The notes under the pieces are model-generated. The model saw only the letters and a list, made by a program, of their open reading frames with translations. It made no database searches and was not told the origin of the DNA. From Ferrovibrio sp. (GTDB lineage Bacteria; Pseudomonadota; Alphaproteobacteria; Ferrovibrionales; Ferrovibrionaceae), in NCBI RefSeq assembly GCF_025869515.1, contig NZ_JAOZVR010000049.1, positions 1-64,000 of the forward strand: a stretch of 64,000 nt of DNA. The letters run 5' to 3'. Of this stretch, positions 54,890 to 64,000 are shown one piece after another. The stretch's first letter is position 1. Each line of letters starts with the position of its first letter. The translations under genes were made by a program, and so were the position numbers.

Positions 54890-55416
54890 GATGCCTTCAC
54901 GGCGCAGATGCGTTGCCGCACGGCATTGGTCTCTTCGCCCTGTTCGAAGGCGCGGATGTCGCAGCCGGCCTCGCGGCACCAGTCCAGCAGTTCATGCGGC
55001 TGCAGCAGGAAATCGGGATTGCCCGGCTTGCCGAAGCGCTCGTTGCCGTGCATGAAGGTTTCATAGATCAGCACGCCGCCGGGCTTCAGCGCAGCGATCA
55101 GTTGCGGCTTCAGCGGTCGCCACAGATAGTTGGTGACGACCAGAGCGTCGAACTGCCGGCCATCTTTCAGAGGCCAGGGGCCGTTTTCGATATCGGCCTC
55201 GATCAGCTCGGCGCTTTCGCGATCCTTCAGGTCGGCCACGCCGGCGAGAGTCCGGTCCAGGAAAACCACCGGATGCCCGCGCTCCAGGAACAGCCGGCCG
55301 TGACGGCCGCCGCCGCAGGCCAGGTCGAGCACGGCGCCGCCCGCTGCCACCAGCGGGGCGAAGCGCACAACCCAGGGCGAGGGGGCGCCGCTACCGGGCG
55401 GATGTGCTGTCGCCAT
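54886..55416 (-). CDS. Class I SAM-dependent methyltransferase (TehB-like)
   Basis: A 176-residue methyltransferase with motif I VLDLACGGGRHGRLFLERG (29-47), an acidic end of strand 2 (FLDR), and VVTNYLWRPL plus LKPGGVLIYETF. The small size and motif I resemble TehB/tellurite methyltransferase and related thiol methyltransferases. Translationally coupled to the GNAT gene; no functional clue from the pair. Confidence 0.88.
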   Translation of the reverse strand: MATAHPPGSGAPSPWVVRFAPLVAAGGAVLDLACGGGRHGRLFLERGHPVVFLDRTLAGVADLKDRESAELIEADIENGPWPLKDGRQFDALVVTNYLWRPLKPQLIAALKPGGVLIYETFMHGNERFGKPGNPDFLLQPHELLDWCREAGCDIRAFEQGEETNAVRQRICAVKAS

Positions 55417-55516
55417 CCCGGTTTTTCGCCCCCTTGTTGCGCGGTTGTGACCGCCCCATGTATAACCTGTTGCAGTTTAAGGAAGGTTACGGCACGGGCC
55501 GAATCACCGACGAGCC

Positions 55517-55936
55517 ATGATCAAGTACGAACTCAAATGCCGCAAGGACCATGTCTTCGAGGCGTGGTTTTATGACAGCGCCACCTACGACAAACAGGAG
55601 GCCGGCGGCAAGGTCGTGTGCCCGGTCTGCAACTCGCGCAAAGTGACCAGAGCGCCGATGGCGCCGCGCATCGGCAAGTCGAAAAGTCAGGTCGCGGCCG
55701 CCGAAGCCAAACAGCAGGCCATGGCGCTGAAAGCGCTGGCCGAAATCCGCGACCATGTCGAGAAGAATGCCGACTATGTCGGCGACCAGTTCGCCGAAGA
55801 GGCGCGCAAGATCCATTACGGCGAAGTGGACAAGCGCAGCATCTACGGCGAGGCGACCAGGGAAGAGGCCGAGGACCTGGCCGAAGAAGGCGTCGACGTC
55901 GCCATGATTCCCTGGCTGCCCAGAGGAGATGCCTAA
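55517..55936 (+). CDS. DUF1178 family protein
   Basis: A 139-residue alphaproteobacterial protein of unknown function. The N-terminal KYELKCRKDHVFEAWF and a CPVCNSRKVTRAPMAPRI block give two cysteine pairs consistent with a small zinc ribbon (about 8-55). The rest is a charged helical region with DHVEKNADYVGDQFAEEARK, the family hallmark. It is convergent with ubiG, 16 bases apart. Confidence 0.9.
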   Translation: MIKYELKCRKDHVFEAWFYDSATYDKQEAGGKVVCPVCNSRKVTRAPMAPRIGKSKSQVAAAEAKQQAMALKALAEIRDHVEKNADYVGDQFAEEARKIHYGEVDKRSIYGEATREEAEDLAEEGVDVAMIPWLPRGDA

Positions 55937-55952
55937 CTGGGGGATGCGTAAG

Positions 55953-56696
55953 TCACGCGTCCTTCACCGCCACCAGCATGTAATTCACGTCGGTATCGCG
56001 GCTGATCTTCCAGCGGTCGTCGAGCAGACTGTAGCTGACGCCAGCGACCTCCTGCAGCGTCAGCCCGGCGCGGCGCAAGCCGCCGGCCAGTTCATGCGGC
56101 TTGAGAAACTTCTTCCAGTCATGCGTGCCGCGCGGCACCCAGCCGAGAATGTATTCGGCCGCCACGATGCCGAGCGCGTAGGATTTCGGCGTGCGGTTCA
56201 GCGTGGCGGCGATCAGCAGGCCGCCGGGCTTCACCATCTCGCCGCAACTGCTGAGGAAGCCCTCCAGGTCGGCGACATGCTCCACCACCTCCAGCGCCAG
56301 CACCACGTCGAACTGCTCGCCGGCCGCCGCCAGGTCCTCAGCGCTGGTGCAGCGATAGTCGATGGCCACGCCGGCCTCGGCGGCATGCAGGCCGGCCACG
56401 CCGATATTGCGTTCGGACGCGTCGGCGCCGATCACTTCGGCGCCCAGCCGGGCCATCGGCTCCGACACCAGACCGCCGCCGCAGCCGATATCCAGCAGCC
56501 GCAGGCCCCTGAATGGATTGTCGGACAAGGTGTCGCGACGGAAATGTGTTGCGATGCGGTCGCGGATAAACTGCAGCCGGACCGGGTTGAATTTGTGCAG
56601 CGGCCTGAACTTCCCCTGCGGGTCCCACCATTCCGCCGCCATGGCGGAAAAACGGGCGATTTCGGCGGGGTCGATACTGGCGGCGGACTGGCTCAT
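55953..56696 (-). CDS. ubiG: Ubiquinone biosynthesis O-methyltransferase
   Basis: Performs both O-methylations in ubiquinone synthesis. From the ATG at 56696 ([18 protein letters not shown]) it has 247 residues, the normal size; the frame further upstream is antisense to lysC. Motifs: [19 protein letters not shown] (UbiG opening), [20 protein letters not shown] (motif I), [11 protein letters not shown] and [17 protein letters not shown]. The gap to lysC is divergent. Confidence 0.95.
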   Translation of the reverse strand: MSQSAASIDPAEIARFSAMAAEWWDPQGKFRPLHKFNPVRLQFIRDRIATHFRRDTLSDNPFRGLRLLDIGCGGGLVSEPMARLGAEVIGADASERNIGVAGLHAAEAGVAIDYRCTSAEDLAAAGEQFDVVLALEVVEHVADLEGFLSSCGEMVKPGGLLIAATLNRTPKSYALGIVAAEYILGWVPRGTHDWKKFLKPHELAGGLRRAGLTLQEVAGVSYSLLDDRWKISRDTDVNYMLVAVKDA

Positions 56697-56804
56697 GCGG
56701 CGACTCGCTCGGGCCCGACAAAGGGCTAAGGAAACGGGGGAATTTTCCGTCCCGGTCGGCTTGCTCCGGACCGGTCCCGAGAGTATTAAGGACCCGCCTT
56801 TTAA

Positions 56805-56823
56805 CCGGCAAGGTTCCTGCCGG
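56805..56823. promoter_or_regulatory. Hairpin upstream of lysC
   Basis: CCGGCA and TGCCGG form a 6-bp stem with a 7-base loop, 40 bases before the lysC start, in the ubiG/lysC gap. It is small; a leader-RNA role cannot be judged. No known lysine or SAM riboswitch was recognised. Confidence 0.3.
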
Positions 56824-56862
56824 TAACTATCGACAACGAACAGTGAAATAGGATCGAGCGAC

Positions 56863-58083
56863 ATGGCGCGCTTGGTGATGAAATTCGGCGGCACATCGGT
56901 CGGTTCGGTCGATCGGATCAGGAATGTCGCCAACAAGGTGAAGCGCGAGGTCGACGCCGGCAACCAGGTTGCCGTGGTGGTGTCGGCCATGTCGGGCGAG
57001 ACCAACCGTCTGGTCGACCTGTGCAAGCAGATCGACCCGGTGCACGACCAGCGCGAATACGACACCGTTGTGGCCGCCGGCGAACAGGTCACCACCGGCC
57101 TGGTCTCGATCGCGCTGCAGGCGGCCGGCATCAAGGCCCGCTCCTGGCAGGGCTGGCAGGTGCCGATCCGCACCAACGACATGCACGGCCGCGCCCGCAT
57201 CGAGGAGATCGACGGCGCCGCCATGATCGCCGACATGACCGCCGGCGTGGTGCCGGTGGTGGCCGGGTTCCAGGGCGTCGGTCCGGGCGAGCGCATCGCC
57301 ACTCTGGGCCGCGGCGGTTCGGATACCTCGGCGGTGGCGCTGGCCGCCGCGCTGAAGGCCGACCGTTGCGACATCTACACCGATGTCGATGGCGTCTACA
57401 CCGCCGATCCGCGCATCGTGAAAAAGGCGCGCAAGCTGGATAAGATCACCTACGAGGAGATGCTGGAACTGGCCTCGCTCGGTGCCAAGGTGCTGCAGAC
57501 CCGCTCGGTGGAAATGGCGATGAACCACCGGGTACGGACCCAGGTTCTGTCGAGCTTTGCCGATGTGGCCGGCACGCTCGTAGTGGATGAGGAAGAGATC
57601 GTGGAAAAGCAGATTGTCTCCGGCGTCACCTATTCCGCCGATGAAGCCAAGGTCACCCTGATCGGCGTCGCCGACCGCCCCGGCATTGCCGCCGGCATTT
57701 TCGGCCCGCTGTCGGATGCCGGCATCAATGTCGACATGATCGTCCAGAACATCTCCGAGGACGGCAAGAAGACCGACATGACCTTCACCATGGGCCGCAG
57801 CGATCTCGATCGCGCCGTGCAGATCCTGGAGAAGCAGGAAAAGAACCTCGGCTGGGTCAAGCTGGTGCCGGACAAGAACGTGATCAAGGTCTCGGTGGTC
57901 GGCGTCGGCATGCGCAGCCATGCCGGCGTGGCGCATATCATGTTCAAGGCGCTGGCCGACAAGAACATCAATATCCAGGCGATCACCACCTCCGAGATCA
58001 AGGTCAGCGTGTTGATCAGTGCCGATTATACCGAACTGGCGGTGCGCGCCCTGCACACCGCCTTCGGGCTCGACGCCGAATGA
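56863..58083 (+). CDS. lysC: Aspartate kinase
   Basis: Phosphorylates aspartate at the entry to lysine, threonine, methionine and diaminopimelate synthesis. It has 406 residues: kinase domain (1-245) with KFGGTSVG (7-14), [16 protein letters not shown] and [13 protein letters not shown], then two ACT domains (about 265-405, [18 protein letters not shown] and [15 protein letters not shown]) that normally give feedback inhibition by lysine and threonine. Stand-alone, as in other alphaproteobacteria. Confidence 0.97.
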   Translation: MARLVMKFGGTSVGSVDRIRNVANKVKREVDAGNQVAVVVSAMSGETNRLVDLCKQIDPVHDQREYDTVVAAGEQVTTGLVSIALQAAGIKARSWQGWQVPIRTNDMHGRARIEEIDGAAMIADMTAGVVPVVAGFQGVGPGERIATLGRGGSDTSAVALAAALKADRCDIYTDVDGVYTADPRIVKKARKLDKITYEEMLELASLGAKVLQTRSVEMAMNHRVRTQVLSSFADVAGTLVVDEEEIVEKQIVSGVTYSADEAKVTLIGVADRPGIAAGIFGPLSDAGINVDMIVQNISEDGKKTDMTFTMGRSDLDRAVQILEKQEKNLGWVKLVPDKNVIKVSVVGVGMRSHAGVAHIMFKALADKNINIQAITTSEIKVSVLISADYTELAVRALHTAFGLDAE

Positions 58084-58167
58084 AGACGAGCCGCATGAAG
58101 ACGGAGGGCCGATGCGGGGAGGGCATGCCACACCAGCCTCTCCGGTAGCTGTTAGCGGAGACAGGCC

Positions 58168-60438
58168 GTGACGCCGGGCCGGGCACCACCGCCCGGGCCG
58201 CGCGGCCTGCTGCGCCGTCTCCGCGAGGTGATGGCCGAGGCCGGCACGGTCGACGAGCGCCTCGCCCGCGTGGTGCGCAACATTGCCGCCAACATGGTGG
58301 CCGAAGTCTGCTCGGCCTATCTGCTGCGCAACGACGAACTCGAACTCTACGCCACCGAGGGCCTGAATCCCGAGGCGGTGCACAAGACCCGCCTGAAGGT
58401 AGGCGAGGGTCTGGTCGGCGACATCGCCGCCCATGCGCGGCCGCTGGCGCTGGCCGACGCGCAAAGCCATCCGCAATTCGCCTACAAGCCGGAAACCGGC
58501 GAAGAGGTCTATCACTCGCTGCTCGGCGTGCCGATCCTGCGCGACAATCGCGTGATCGGCGTGCTGGTGGTGCAGAACCAGACCCGCCGGCAATATGCCG
58601 AGGAAGAGGTCGAGGCGCTCGAGACCATCGCCATGGTGCTGGCCGAGATGGTGGCCTCGGGTCAGCTCTCGGGTGGCGAAGACCTGGCCAGCACCAATCG
58701 CGCGCCATTCGGTCCGTTCCGCGCCGATGGTCGCATGCTGTCGGAAGGTCTCGCCATCGGCGTCGCCGTGCTGCATGAGCCGCGCATCCATGTCGAGAAG
58801 ACGATTGCCGACGACATTCCGTACGAGAAGGACCGGCTCGATGCCGCCGTTGCCTCGATGCGCGACCAGGTCAATCGCATGCTGGAGACGCCGGACAGCG
58901 ATCTGGTCGGCGAGAGCCGCGATGTGCTCGAGACCTACAAGATGTTCGCGCATGACACCGGCTGGCTGGCCAAGCTGCACCAGGCGGTCGATTCCGGCCT
59001 GACGGCGGAAGCCGCCGTGCTGCGCGTGCAGGGCGATACGCGCCACCGCATGCAGGCGATCACCGACCCTTACCTGCGCGAACGTCTGGCCGATCTCGAC
59101 GACCTGGCCAATCGCCTGCTGCTGCATCTGGCCGGCAAGCCGTATCATTCGGCGGCCGAGAACCTGCCCGACAATGCCATCCTGCTGGCCCGCAGCATGG
59201 GGCCGGCCGAGCTGCTGGATTACGACCGCCGCAAGCTGCAGGGCGTGGTGCTGGAAGAAGGCTCCAGCGCCAGCCATGTCGCCATTGTCGCGCGTGCCCT
59301 GTCGATTCCGGTGATCGGCGGCGTCGAGGGCGTGATCGCCAAAGTCGAGCCCGGCGATACCGTGGTGGTCGACAGCGACCATGCGCAGGTTTTCGTGCGG
59401 CCGGCGCCCGATGTGGTGTCGGCTTTCCATCAGAGCGTGGCTTTGCGCCGGGCCCGGCTGGCGAAATACGCCGCCCAGCGCGAAGATCCGGCGATCACCG
59501 CCGACGGCACCAAGATCGCCATGCTGGTGAATGCCGGCCTGCTGATCGATCTCAGCAACCTCGACGAAACCAATGCCGACGGCATCGGACTCTATCGCAC
59601 CGAGCTGCAGTTCATGGTGCGCCCGACCATGCCCAAGGCGGATGCGCAGACCGCGATCTATCGCCGCGTGATCGAACATGCCGGCGACCGCCCGGTGGTG
59701 TTCCGCACGCTGGATATCGGCGGCGACAAGGTGCTGCCTTATCTGACGAAATACCCGGAAGAGAATCCGGCCATGGGCTGGCGCGCCATCCGCCTGACGC
59801 TGGATCGTCCGGCGCTGCTGAAGGTGCAACTGCGCGCGATGCTGGAAGCGGCCGCCGGCCGCAGCCTGCATGTCATGTTCCCGATGATCGCCGAGGTGGA
59901 TGAATTCCGCCGCGCCCGCCGCCTGCTCGACCGCGAGGTGCAGCGCCTGGTCAGCTTACGCAAGCCGGTGCCGCTCAAGGTGCAGGTCGGCAGCATGCTG
60001 GAAGTGCCGGCGCTCGCCTGGCAGCTGCCGGCCCTGCTGCCGCTGGTCGATTTCATCTCGGTCGGCTCCAACGATCTCATGCAGTTCATGTTCGCCGCCG
60101 ACCGCGGCAATACCAGGCTGGCCGACCGTTACGATCCGCTGAGCCCGGCCATGCTCAGCTTCCTGCACTGGGTGGTGCAGCAGTGCCATGCCGCCAGCAC
60201 GCCGATCACCATGTGCGGTGAAATGGGCAGCCGGCCGCTGGAGGCCATGGCGCTGCTCGGACTGGGCTTCCGGCGCCTGTCGATGCCGGCCAATGCGGTT
60301 GGGCCGGTCAAGGAAATGCTCCGTAGTCTTTCTGTTCCTGTCTTGTCGGAATATATGTCTAAACTTTATGCCTCACCCGAGCACAGCGTGCGTGGACCGC
60401 TGGAGGAATTCGCCCGGGAAAATGGTGTAATTGTTTGA
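58168..60438 (+). CDS. ptsP: PTS phosphoenolpyruvate-protein phosphotransferase PtsP (nitrogen PTS EI)
   Basis: The first enzyme of the nitrogen-related phosphotransferase system, moving phosphate from PEP to NPr. It has 756 residues: a GAF domain (about 20-165; LKVGEGLVGDIAAHARP) characteristic of PtsP rather than sugar EI, the swivelling domain with EEGSSASHVAIVARAL (phospho-His370), and the PEP-binding domain (about 435-735; GLYRTELQFM, SVGSNDLMQF, CGEM). A GTG start at 58168 lies near the lysC stop (84-base gap), an order common in this group. Confidence 0.95.
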   Translation: MTPGRAPPPGPRGLLRRLREVMAEAGTVDERLARVVRNIAANMVAEVCSAYLLRNDELELYATEGLNPEAVHKTRLKVGEGLVGDIAAHARPLALADAQSHPQFAYKPETGEEVYHSLLGVPILRDNRVIGVLVVQNQTRRQYAEEEVEALETIAMVLAEMVASGQLSGGEDLASTNRAPFGPFRADGRMLSEGLAIGVAVLHEPRIHVEKTIADDIPYEKDRLDAAVASMRDQVNRMLETPDSDLVGESRDVLETYKMFAHDTGWLAKLHQAVDSGLTAEAAVLRVQGDTRHRMQAITDPYLRERLADLDDLANRLLLHLAGKPYHSAAENLPDNAILLARSMGPAELLDYDRRKLQGVVLEEGSSASHVAIVARALSIPVIGGVEGVIAKVEPGDTVVVDSDHAQVFVRPAPDVVSAFHQSVALRRARLAKYAAQREDPAITADGTKIAMLVNAGLLIDLSNLDETNADGIGLYRTELQFMVRPTMPKADAQTAIYRRVIEHAGDRPVVFRTLDIGGDKVLPYLTKYPEENPAMGWRAIRLTLDRPALLKVQLRAMLEAAAGRSLHVMFPMIAEVDEFRRARRLLDREVQRLVSLRKPVPLKVQVGSMLEVPALAWQLPALLPLVDFISVGSNDLMQFMFAADRGNTRLADRYDPLSPAMLSFLHWVVQQCHAASTPITMCGEMGSRPLEAMALLGLGFRRLSMPANAVGPVKEMLRSLSVPVLSEYMSKLYASPEHSVRGPLEEFARENGVIV

Positions 60439-60470
60439 AAATGCTGGCCTGATCGGCACATTGCCGTAAT

Positions 60471-61574
60471 ATGGCCAAAGCGGAAACCGCGGACGAGACA
60501 ATGAATATGCAGTCCGGCAGTCAGCCGGCCATGACCGACATCGCCGCCGTATCGGGGCGCTATGAGGGAGTCGGACATAGCCTGAAAGTGGTGCGTGAAC
60601 GTCGCGAGCTCGCGCTGGCGGACGTGTCTGCGCGCCTGCGCATCCGCCGCCCCTATCTGGAAGCCATCGAGGAAGGCCGTTTCGGCGAATTGCCCGGCGC
60701 AGTCTATGTCAGCGGCTTCCTGCGCCAGTATGCCGAATTCCTTGGCCTCGATCCCGACCAGGTGCTGAAAAGCTATCAGACCGAGGCCGATGGCACGGTG
60801 CAGCGCACGGTGCTGAATTTCCCGATGCCGCGGCCGGAAGAGCGCACGCCGCGCCTGTGGCTGGTGGTCGTCGCCCTGGTGGCGGCCGGCATTGTCTATG
60901 CGCTGTGGTATCGCCACCAGGAAGCCCTGCGTGTCGGCCAGGACCTGATCCAGGCCGTGCCGTCGCGGCTGGCCGATCTGGTGCCGAGCCCGCAGCCGAT
61001 CGCGCCGGCGGCGCCGCCGATGGTGCTGCCACCGCCGACACCGCCGGCGCCGCCCCAGGTGGCACAGGCACCGGCGGCAGACGCACCGGCACCCCAGATG
61101 CCGCCGCCGCCCTCCGCACCGGTCGTGGCGTCCGTCCCGGCTCAGGTTCCGGCTCAGGTTCCGGCTCAGGCCCCGGCTCAGGCTCCGGCGCCTGCAGTTG
61201 CCGAGCCAGCCACGCCGGCGCCCGCGACACCTGCGGCGCAGCCGCCCGCGGTGGCTGCCGCGCCCGCTGCGGAGACGGGGAGTTACGGTGCCGCCGAGGC
61301 GGGCCGGATCCGTGTCGAGGCCACGGCGCCAGCCTGGATTCAGGTGCGCGGTCCCAACAACGAGCAGATTTTCACCCGGCTGCTGAATGCCGGCGAACGT
61401 TACCAGGTGCCCGACCGGGCCGGCCTGACCCTGCTGACCGGCAATGCCGGCGGGGTGCGGATCGTGGTCGATGGCCAGACCCTGGCGCCGCTGGGCGCCA
61501 GCGGCGAGGTCAAGCGCGGTATTTCGCTCGATCCGGAACGGCTGAAAAACCAGGATGGGGAACGCCAGGGCTAG
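60471..61574 (+). CDS. RodZ-like HTH/DUF4115 membrane protein
   Basis: A 367-residue bitopic protein of the RodZ type. Cytoplasmic HTH (about 35-105; VGHSLKVVRERRELALADVS, YLEAIEEGRFGELPG), one transmembrane helix (about 128-146, LWLVVVALVAAGIVYALWY), a Pro/Ala-rich periplasmic linker (about 165-275, with PAQVPAQAP repeats) and a DUF4115 domain (about 285-350; PAWIQVRGPNNEQIFTRLL). RodZ couples MreB to cell-shape control. It lies upstream of ispG, as in many proteobacteria. Confidence 0.9.
   Translation: MAKAETADETMNMQSGSQPAMTDIAAVSGRYEGVGHSLKVVRERRELALADVSARLRIRRPYLEAIEEGRFGELPGAVYVSGFLRQYAEFLGLDPDQVLKSYQTEADGTVQRTVLNFPMPRPEERTPRLWLVVVALVAAGIVYALWYRHQEALRVGQDLIQAVPSRLADLVPSPQPIAPAAPPMVLPPPTPPAPPQVAQAPAADAPAPQMPPPPSAPVVASVPAQVPAQVPAQAPAQAPAPAVAEPATPAPATPAAQPPAVAAAPAAETGSYGAAEAGRIRVEATAPAWIQVRGPNNEQIFTRLLNAGERYQVPDRAGLTLLTGNAGGVRIVVDGQTLAPLGASGEVKRGISLDPERLKNQDGERQG
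61138..61190 (+). repeat. 12-bp tandem repeat in the RodZ-like linker
   Basis: About four in-frame copies of a 12-base unit (CCGGCTCAGGTT and variants with GCC/GCT at the end) encoding PAQV and PAQA units. A slippage-prone region of the periplasmic linker. Confidence 0.75.
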
Positions 61575-61670
61575 GGCGCCTGCCTTGCCATCCCCCGGTA
61601 AAGACGCCATGTTACGCCGCGTCCGTCAGACCCCCCACGGAGTCTCAGCTGAGCCGGACGGAACCAGACC

Positions 61671-62807
61671 ATGAGCATCCGACCCTATCGCGATATCCAG
61701 CGCCGCACGTCGCGCAAGATTTTTGTCGGCACCGTTCCGGTCGGCGGCGACGCGCCGATCACCGTGCAGACCATGACGAACACGCTGACCAGCGACGTCA
61801 AGGCCACGGTGGAGCAGATTCGCCGCTGCGAAGAGGTCGGCGCCGATATCGTGCGCGTCTCCTGTCCGGACGAGGATTCGACGCGGGCGCTGAAGGATAT
61901 CGTGCGCCAGGTCAAAGTCCCGATCATCGCCGATATCCATTTCCATTATAAACGCGCCATCGAGGCGGCCGAGGCTGGTGCCGCCTGCCTGCGTATCAAT
62001 CCCGGCAATATCGGCAGCGCCGACCGCGTGCGCGAAGTGGTGAAGGCCGCCAGGGACCATGGCTGTTCGATGCGCATCGGCGTCAATGCCGGGTCGCTGG
62101 AAAAGCATCTGCTGGAGAAATACGGCGAGCCCTGCCCGGAAGCGATGGTGGAAAGCGCGCTGGACCATGCGCGTATCCTGGAGGACCACGACTTCCGCGA
62201 ATTCAAGATCAGCGTGAAGGCGTCTGACGTCTTCCTCGCCGTGGCCGCCTATCAGGGCCTGGCCGAGGCCTGCGACTATCCGCTGCATATCGGCATCACC
62301 GAGGCCGGTGGTCAGCGCATCGGCACGGTGAAATCCTCCATCGGGCTCGGCATGCTGCTGTGGTCGGGCATCGGCGACACGCTGCGCGTTTCGCTGTCGG
62401 CCGCGCCGGAGGAAGAGGTCAAGGTCGGCTTTGATCTGCTGAAGTCGATGAACCTGCGCCATCGTGGCGTCAACGTGATTTCCTGCCCGTCCTGCGCACG
62501 GCAGCAGTTCGATGTGATCAAGACCGTCGAGGTGCTGGAACAGCGGCTTGCCCATATCACCACGCCGATGACGCTCAGCGTGATCGGCTGCGTGGTGAAC
62601 GGCCCGGGCGAGGCGCGCGAAACCGATATCGGCTTCACCGGCGGCGGCAAGGGTTCGCACCAGGTCTATCTCGCCGGACAGCCGGCGCACCGGCTGCAGA
62701 ACGAGGATATCGTCGCGCATCTGGTCGGCCTGGTCGAAGCCAAGGCGCGCGAGATCGAAGCCGAGAAGCTCGCTCATTCCACCGACGCGGCTGACGCCGC
62801 GTCCTAG
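61671..62807 (+). CDS. ispG: 4-hydroxy-3-methylbut-2-enyl diphosphate synthase
   Basis: The iron-sulfur enzyme of the methylerythritol-phosphate isoprenoid route. It has 378 residues: TIM-barrel (about 1-275; [29 protein letters not shown]) and a 4Fe-4S domain with [10 protein letters not shown] (two Cys) and [12 protein letters not shown] (third Cys), plus Glu of GEARETDIG. Located between the RodZ-like gene and hisS, an order conserved in many proteobacteria. Confidence 0.97.
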   Translation: MSIRPYRDIQRRTSRKIFVGTVPVGGDAPITVQTMTNTLTSDVKATVEQIRRCEEVGADIVRVSCPDEDSTRALKDIVRQVKVPIIADIHFHYKRAIEAAEAGAACLRINPGNIGSADRVREVVKAARDHGCSMRIGVNAGSLEKHLLEKYGEPCPEAMVESALDHARILEDHDFREFKISVKASDVFLAVAAYQGLAEACDYPLHIGITEAGGQRIGTVKSSIGLGMLLWSGIGDTLRVSLSAAPEEEVKVGFDLLKSMNLRHRGVNVISCPSCARQQFDVIKTVEVLEQRLAHITTPMTLSVIGCVVNGPGEARETDIGFTGGGKGSHQVYLAGQPAHRLQNEDIVAHLVGLVEAKAREIEAEKLAHSTDAADAAS

Positions 62808-62834
62808 CTTACATTTCTGAAACGGAGACTCGCC

Positions 62835-64000
62835 GTGGCCCAGTTGCAGCCCGTGCGCGGCACGCATGACATTCTGCCCGACGACTATGCCCGGTTCCGC
62901 CATGTGGTGGATACCGCACGGCAGGCCGCGCTGGTGTTCGGCTACCGCGAGATGGCGACGCCGATCTTCGAATTCACCGATGTTTTCGCCCGCTCGATGG
63001 GCGAGACCTCCGATGTCGTCTCCAAGGAGATGTATTCCTTCACCGACAAGGGCGGCGAAAGCCTGACGCTGCGGCCGGAATATACCGCCGGCATCTGCCG
63101 TGCTTTCATCTCCAACGGCCTGCAGCAGCATGTGCCGTTCAAGGCTTTTGGCTGGGGGCCGATGTTCCGCTTCGAGCGGCCGCAGAAGGGTCGCCAGCGC
63201 CAGTTCCACCAGATCGACGTCGAGGTGATCGGCGCCGCCGAACCGCAGGCCGATGTGGAAGTGATTTCGGTGGCCGCCGAAATCCTGCGCCGTCTCGGCA
63301 TCCTCGACAAATGCGTGCTGGAACTGAACACGCTGGGCGATCCGGAAAGCCGCGTCGGCTATCGCGATGCCCTGGTGCGATACTTCTCGAGCTACGTCGA
63401 CAAGCTGTCGGACGACAGCCGCAAGCGGCTGGAGAAGAATCCGCTGCGCATCCTCGATTCCAAGGACGAGGGCGACCGTGCCCTGGTGGCGCATGCGCCG
63501 CTGATCCATGATTACCTGACACCGGCGGCGAGCGATTTCTTCAAGGCGCTGCAGGATGGCCTTGGCGCCAGCGGCGTGCCTTTCACTGTCAGTCCGCGCC
63601 TGGTGCGTGGTCTGGATTACTACACCCACACCGCCTTTGAATTCACCACCGACATGCTGGGGGCCCAGGGCACCGTGCTGGCGGGCGGGCGCTACGACGG
63701 CCTGATCGAGCAGCTCGGCGGCAAACCGACACCGGGCATCGGCTGGGCCGGCGGCATCGAGCGTCTGGTGATGCTGAGCGATCCGCAGCCGGCGGCACCG
63801 CGCATCGTTGCGATCATTCCCATCGGGGCTGCAGCCGAGGCTGCGGCCGTGACCCTGGCCGGCGACCTGCGCCGCGCCGATATCGCGGTCGAACTCGGCT
63901 ATGGCGGCAATGCCGGCAAGCGCTTCAAGCGCGCCGACAGGCTGGGCTGCGCCGCTGCCGTGGTGATCGGCGACGACGAACTGGCCAAGGGCGTGGTCAA
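62835..64000 (+). CDS. hisS: Histidine-tRNA ligase (3' end outside window)
   Basis: Charges tRNA-His. A GTG at 62835 (MAQLQPVRGTHDILP) starts a class II synthetase frame that is open to the window end, about 388 codons of the usual 420 or more. Motif 2 is FRFERPQKGRQRQFHQID (about 116-133), and the histidine-binding LVRGLDYYTHTAFEF and AGGRYDGLIEQLGG blocks are present. The gap from ispG is 27 bases, and the two probably share a transcript. Confidence 0.96.
   Translation, partial: MAQLQPVRGTHDILPDDYARFRHVVDTARQAALVFGYREMATPIFEFTDVFARSMGETSDVVSKEMYSFTDKGGESLTLRPEYTAGICRAFISNGLQQHVPFKAFGWGPMFRFERPQKGRQRQFHQIDVEVIGAAEPQADVEVISVAAEILRRLGILDKCVLELNTLGDPESRVGYRDALVRYFSSYVDKLSDDSRKRLEKNPLRILDSKDEGDRALVAHAPLIHDYLTPAASDFFKALQDGLGASGVPFTVSPRLVRGLDYYTHTAFEFTTDMLGAQGTVLAGGRYDGLIEQLGGKPTPGIGWAGGIERLVMLSDPQPAAPRIVAIIPIGAAAEAAAVTLAGDLRRADIAVELGYGGNAGKRFKRADRLGCAAAVVIGDDELAKGVV

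Noticed and set aside
56827-59871. 1014-codon minus-strand open frame opposite lysC and ptsP
   Set aside because: Shadow of two highly conserved genes; no recognisable domain, and very rich in His, Gly and Arg.
61626-63629. 667-codon minus-strand open frame opposite ispG and hisS
   Set aside because: Antisense to conserved coding sequence with no motif of its own.

Overview
The window is about 64 kb of high-GC chromosomal DNA from an alphaproteobacterium. The gene content (DUF1178 and DUF2244 genes, hrcA-grpE and dnaK-dnaJ, a freestanding ptsP, an Irr-like box before dps, a HutC box in front of hut genes) suggests a Rhodospirillales-type lineage; I cannot name a genus. Nearly all of it is densely packed core genome, with genes often overlapping tail to tail or by ATGA junctions. 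No phage, insertion sequence, integrase, rRNA operon or CRISPR array was found.

Layout. 1-5.8 kb: 3' part of folE, argE, a divergent hutF/hutI pair around a HutC-like operator, a small membrane coiled-coil protein and a divergent creatininase-family protein. 5.9-12.5 kb: an RsmB-type RNA methyltransferase with a long disordered leader, a glutamine amidotransferase, an SDR, threonine dehydratase, a DUF2244 protein and dapB. 12.5-20.6 kb: the chaperone block dnaK-dnaJ and hrcA-grpE, with rarD, alkB and a CBS-domain histidine kinase between them. 20.6-27 kb: an acetyltransferase, a stand-alone AdaA-like alkylation-response protein, a complete polyamine-type ABC importer and a TspO protein.

27-39.2 kb is a catabolic block nearly all on the minus strand: two TRAP transporters (one three-gene, one with fused QM permease), an E1 alpha/beta dehydrogenase pair without E2/E3, a class III CoA-transferase and a LysR regulator, with a divergent amidohydrolase. 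It ends at a tRNA-Gly gene, and a degenerate copy of the tRNA 3' end lies at its other side, so it may be an old tRNA-targeted island. Beyond the next tRNA (Glu) is an AT-rich patch of about 0.7 kb with a TIR-domain gene that looks frameshifted and is flanked by short inverted repeats. This is the most foreign-looking DNA in the window.

40.4-46 kb: an Lrp regulator, a 760-bp gene-free stretch with a 10-bp tandem repeat, trxB, a LysR regulator, a PAS histidine kinase and a strongly structured intergenic segment ending in a perfect intrinsic terminator (candidate small RNA). 46-58 kb: HAD phosphatase, msrP, dps, ada, an AtuA-like gene, comF-grxC-nitrilase, inositol phosphatase, acetyltransferase plus methyltransferase, DUF1178, ubiG and lysC. 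58-64 kb: ptsP (nitrogen PTS), a RodZ-like protein, ispG and the 5' part of hisS.

Three separate genes for alkylated-DNA repair or response (alkB, adaA-like, ada) lie within 33 kb. Confidence is high for the conserved enzymes, and lower for start sites, regulatory sites, the island and the small RNA, all of which were read by eye without database or folding tools.
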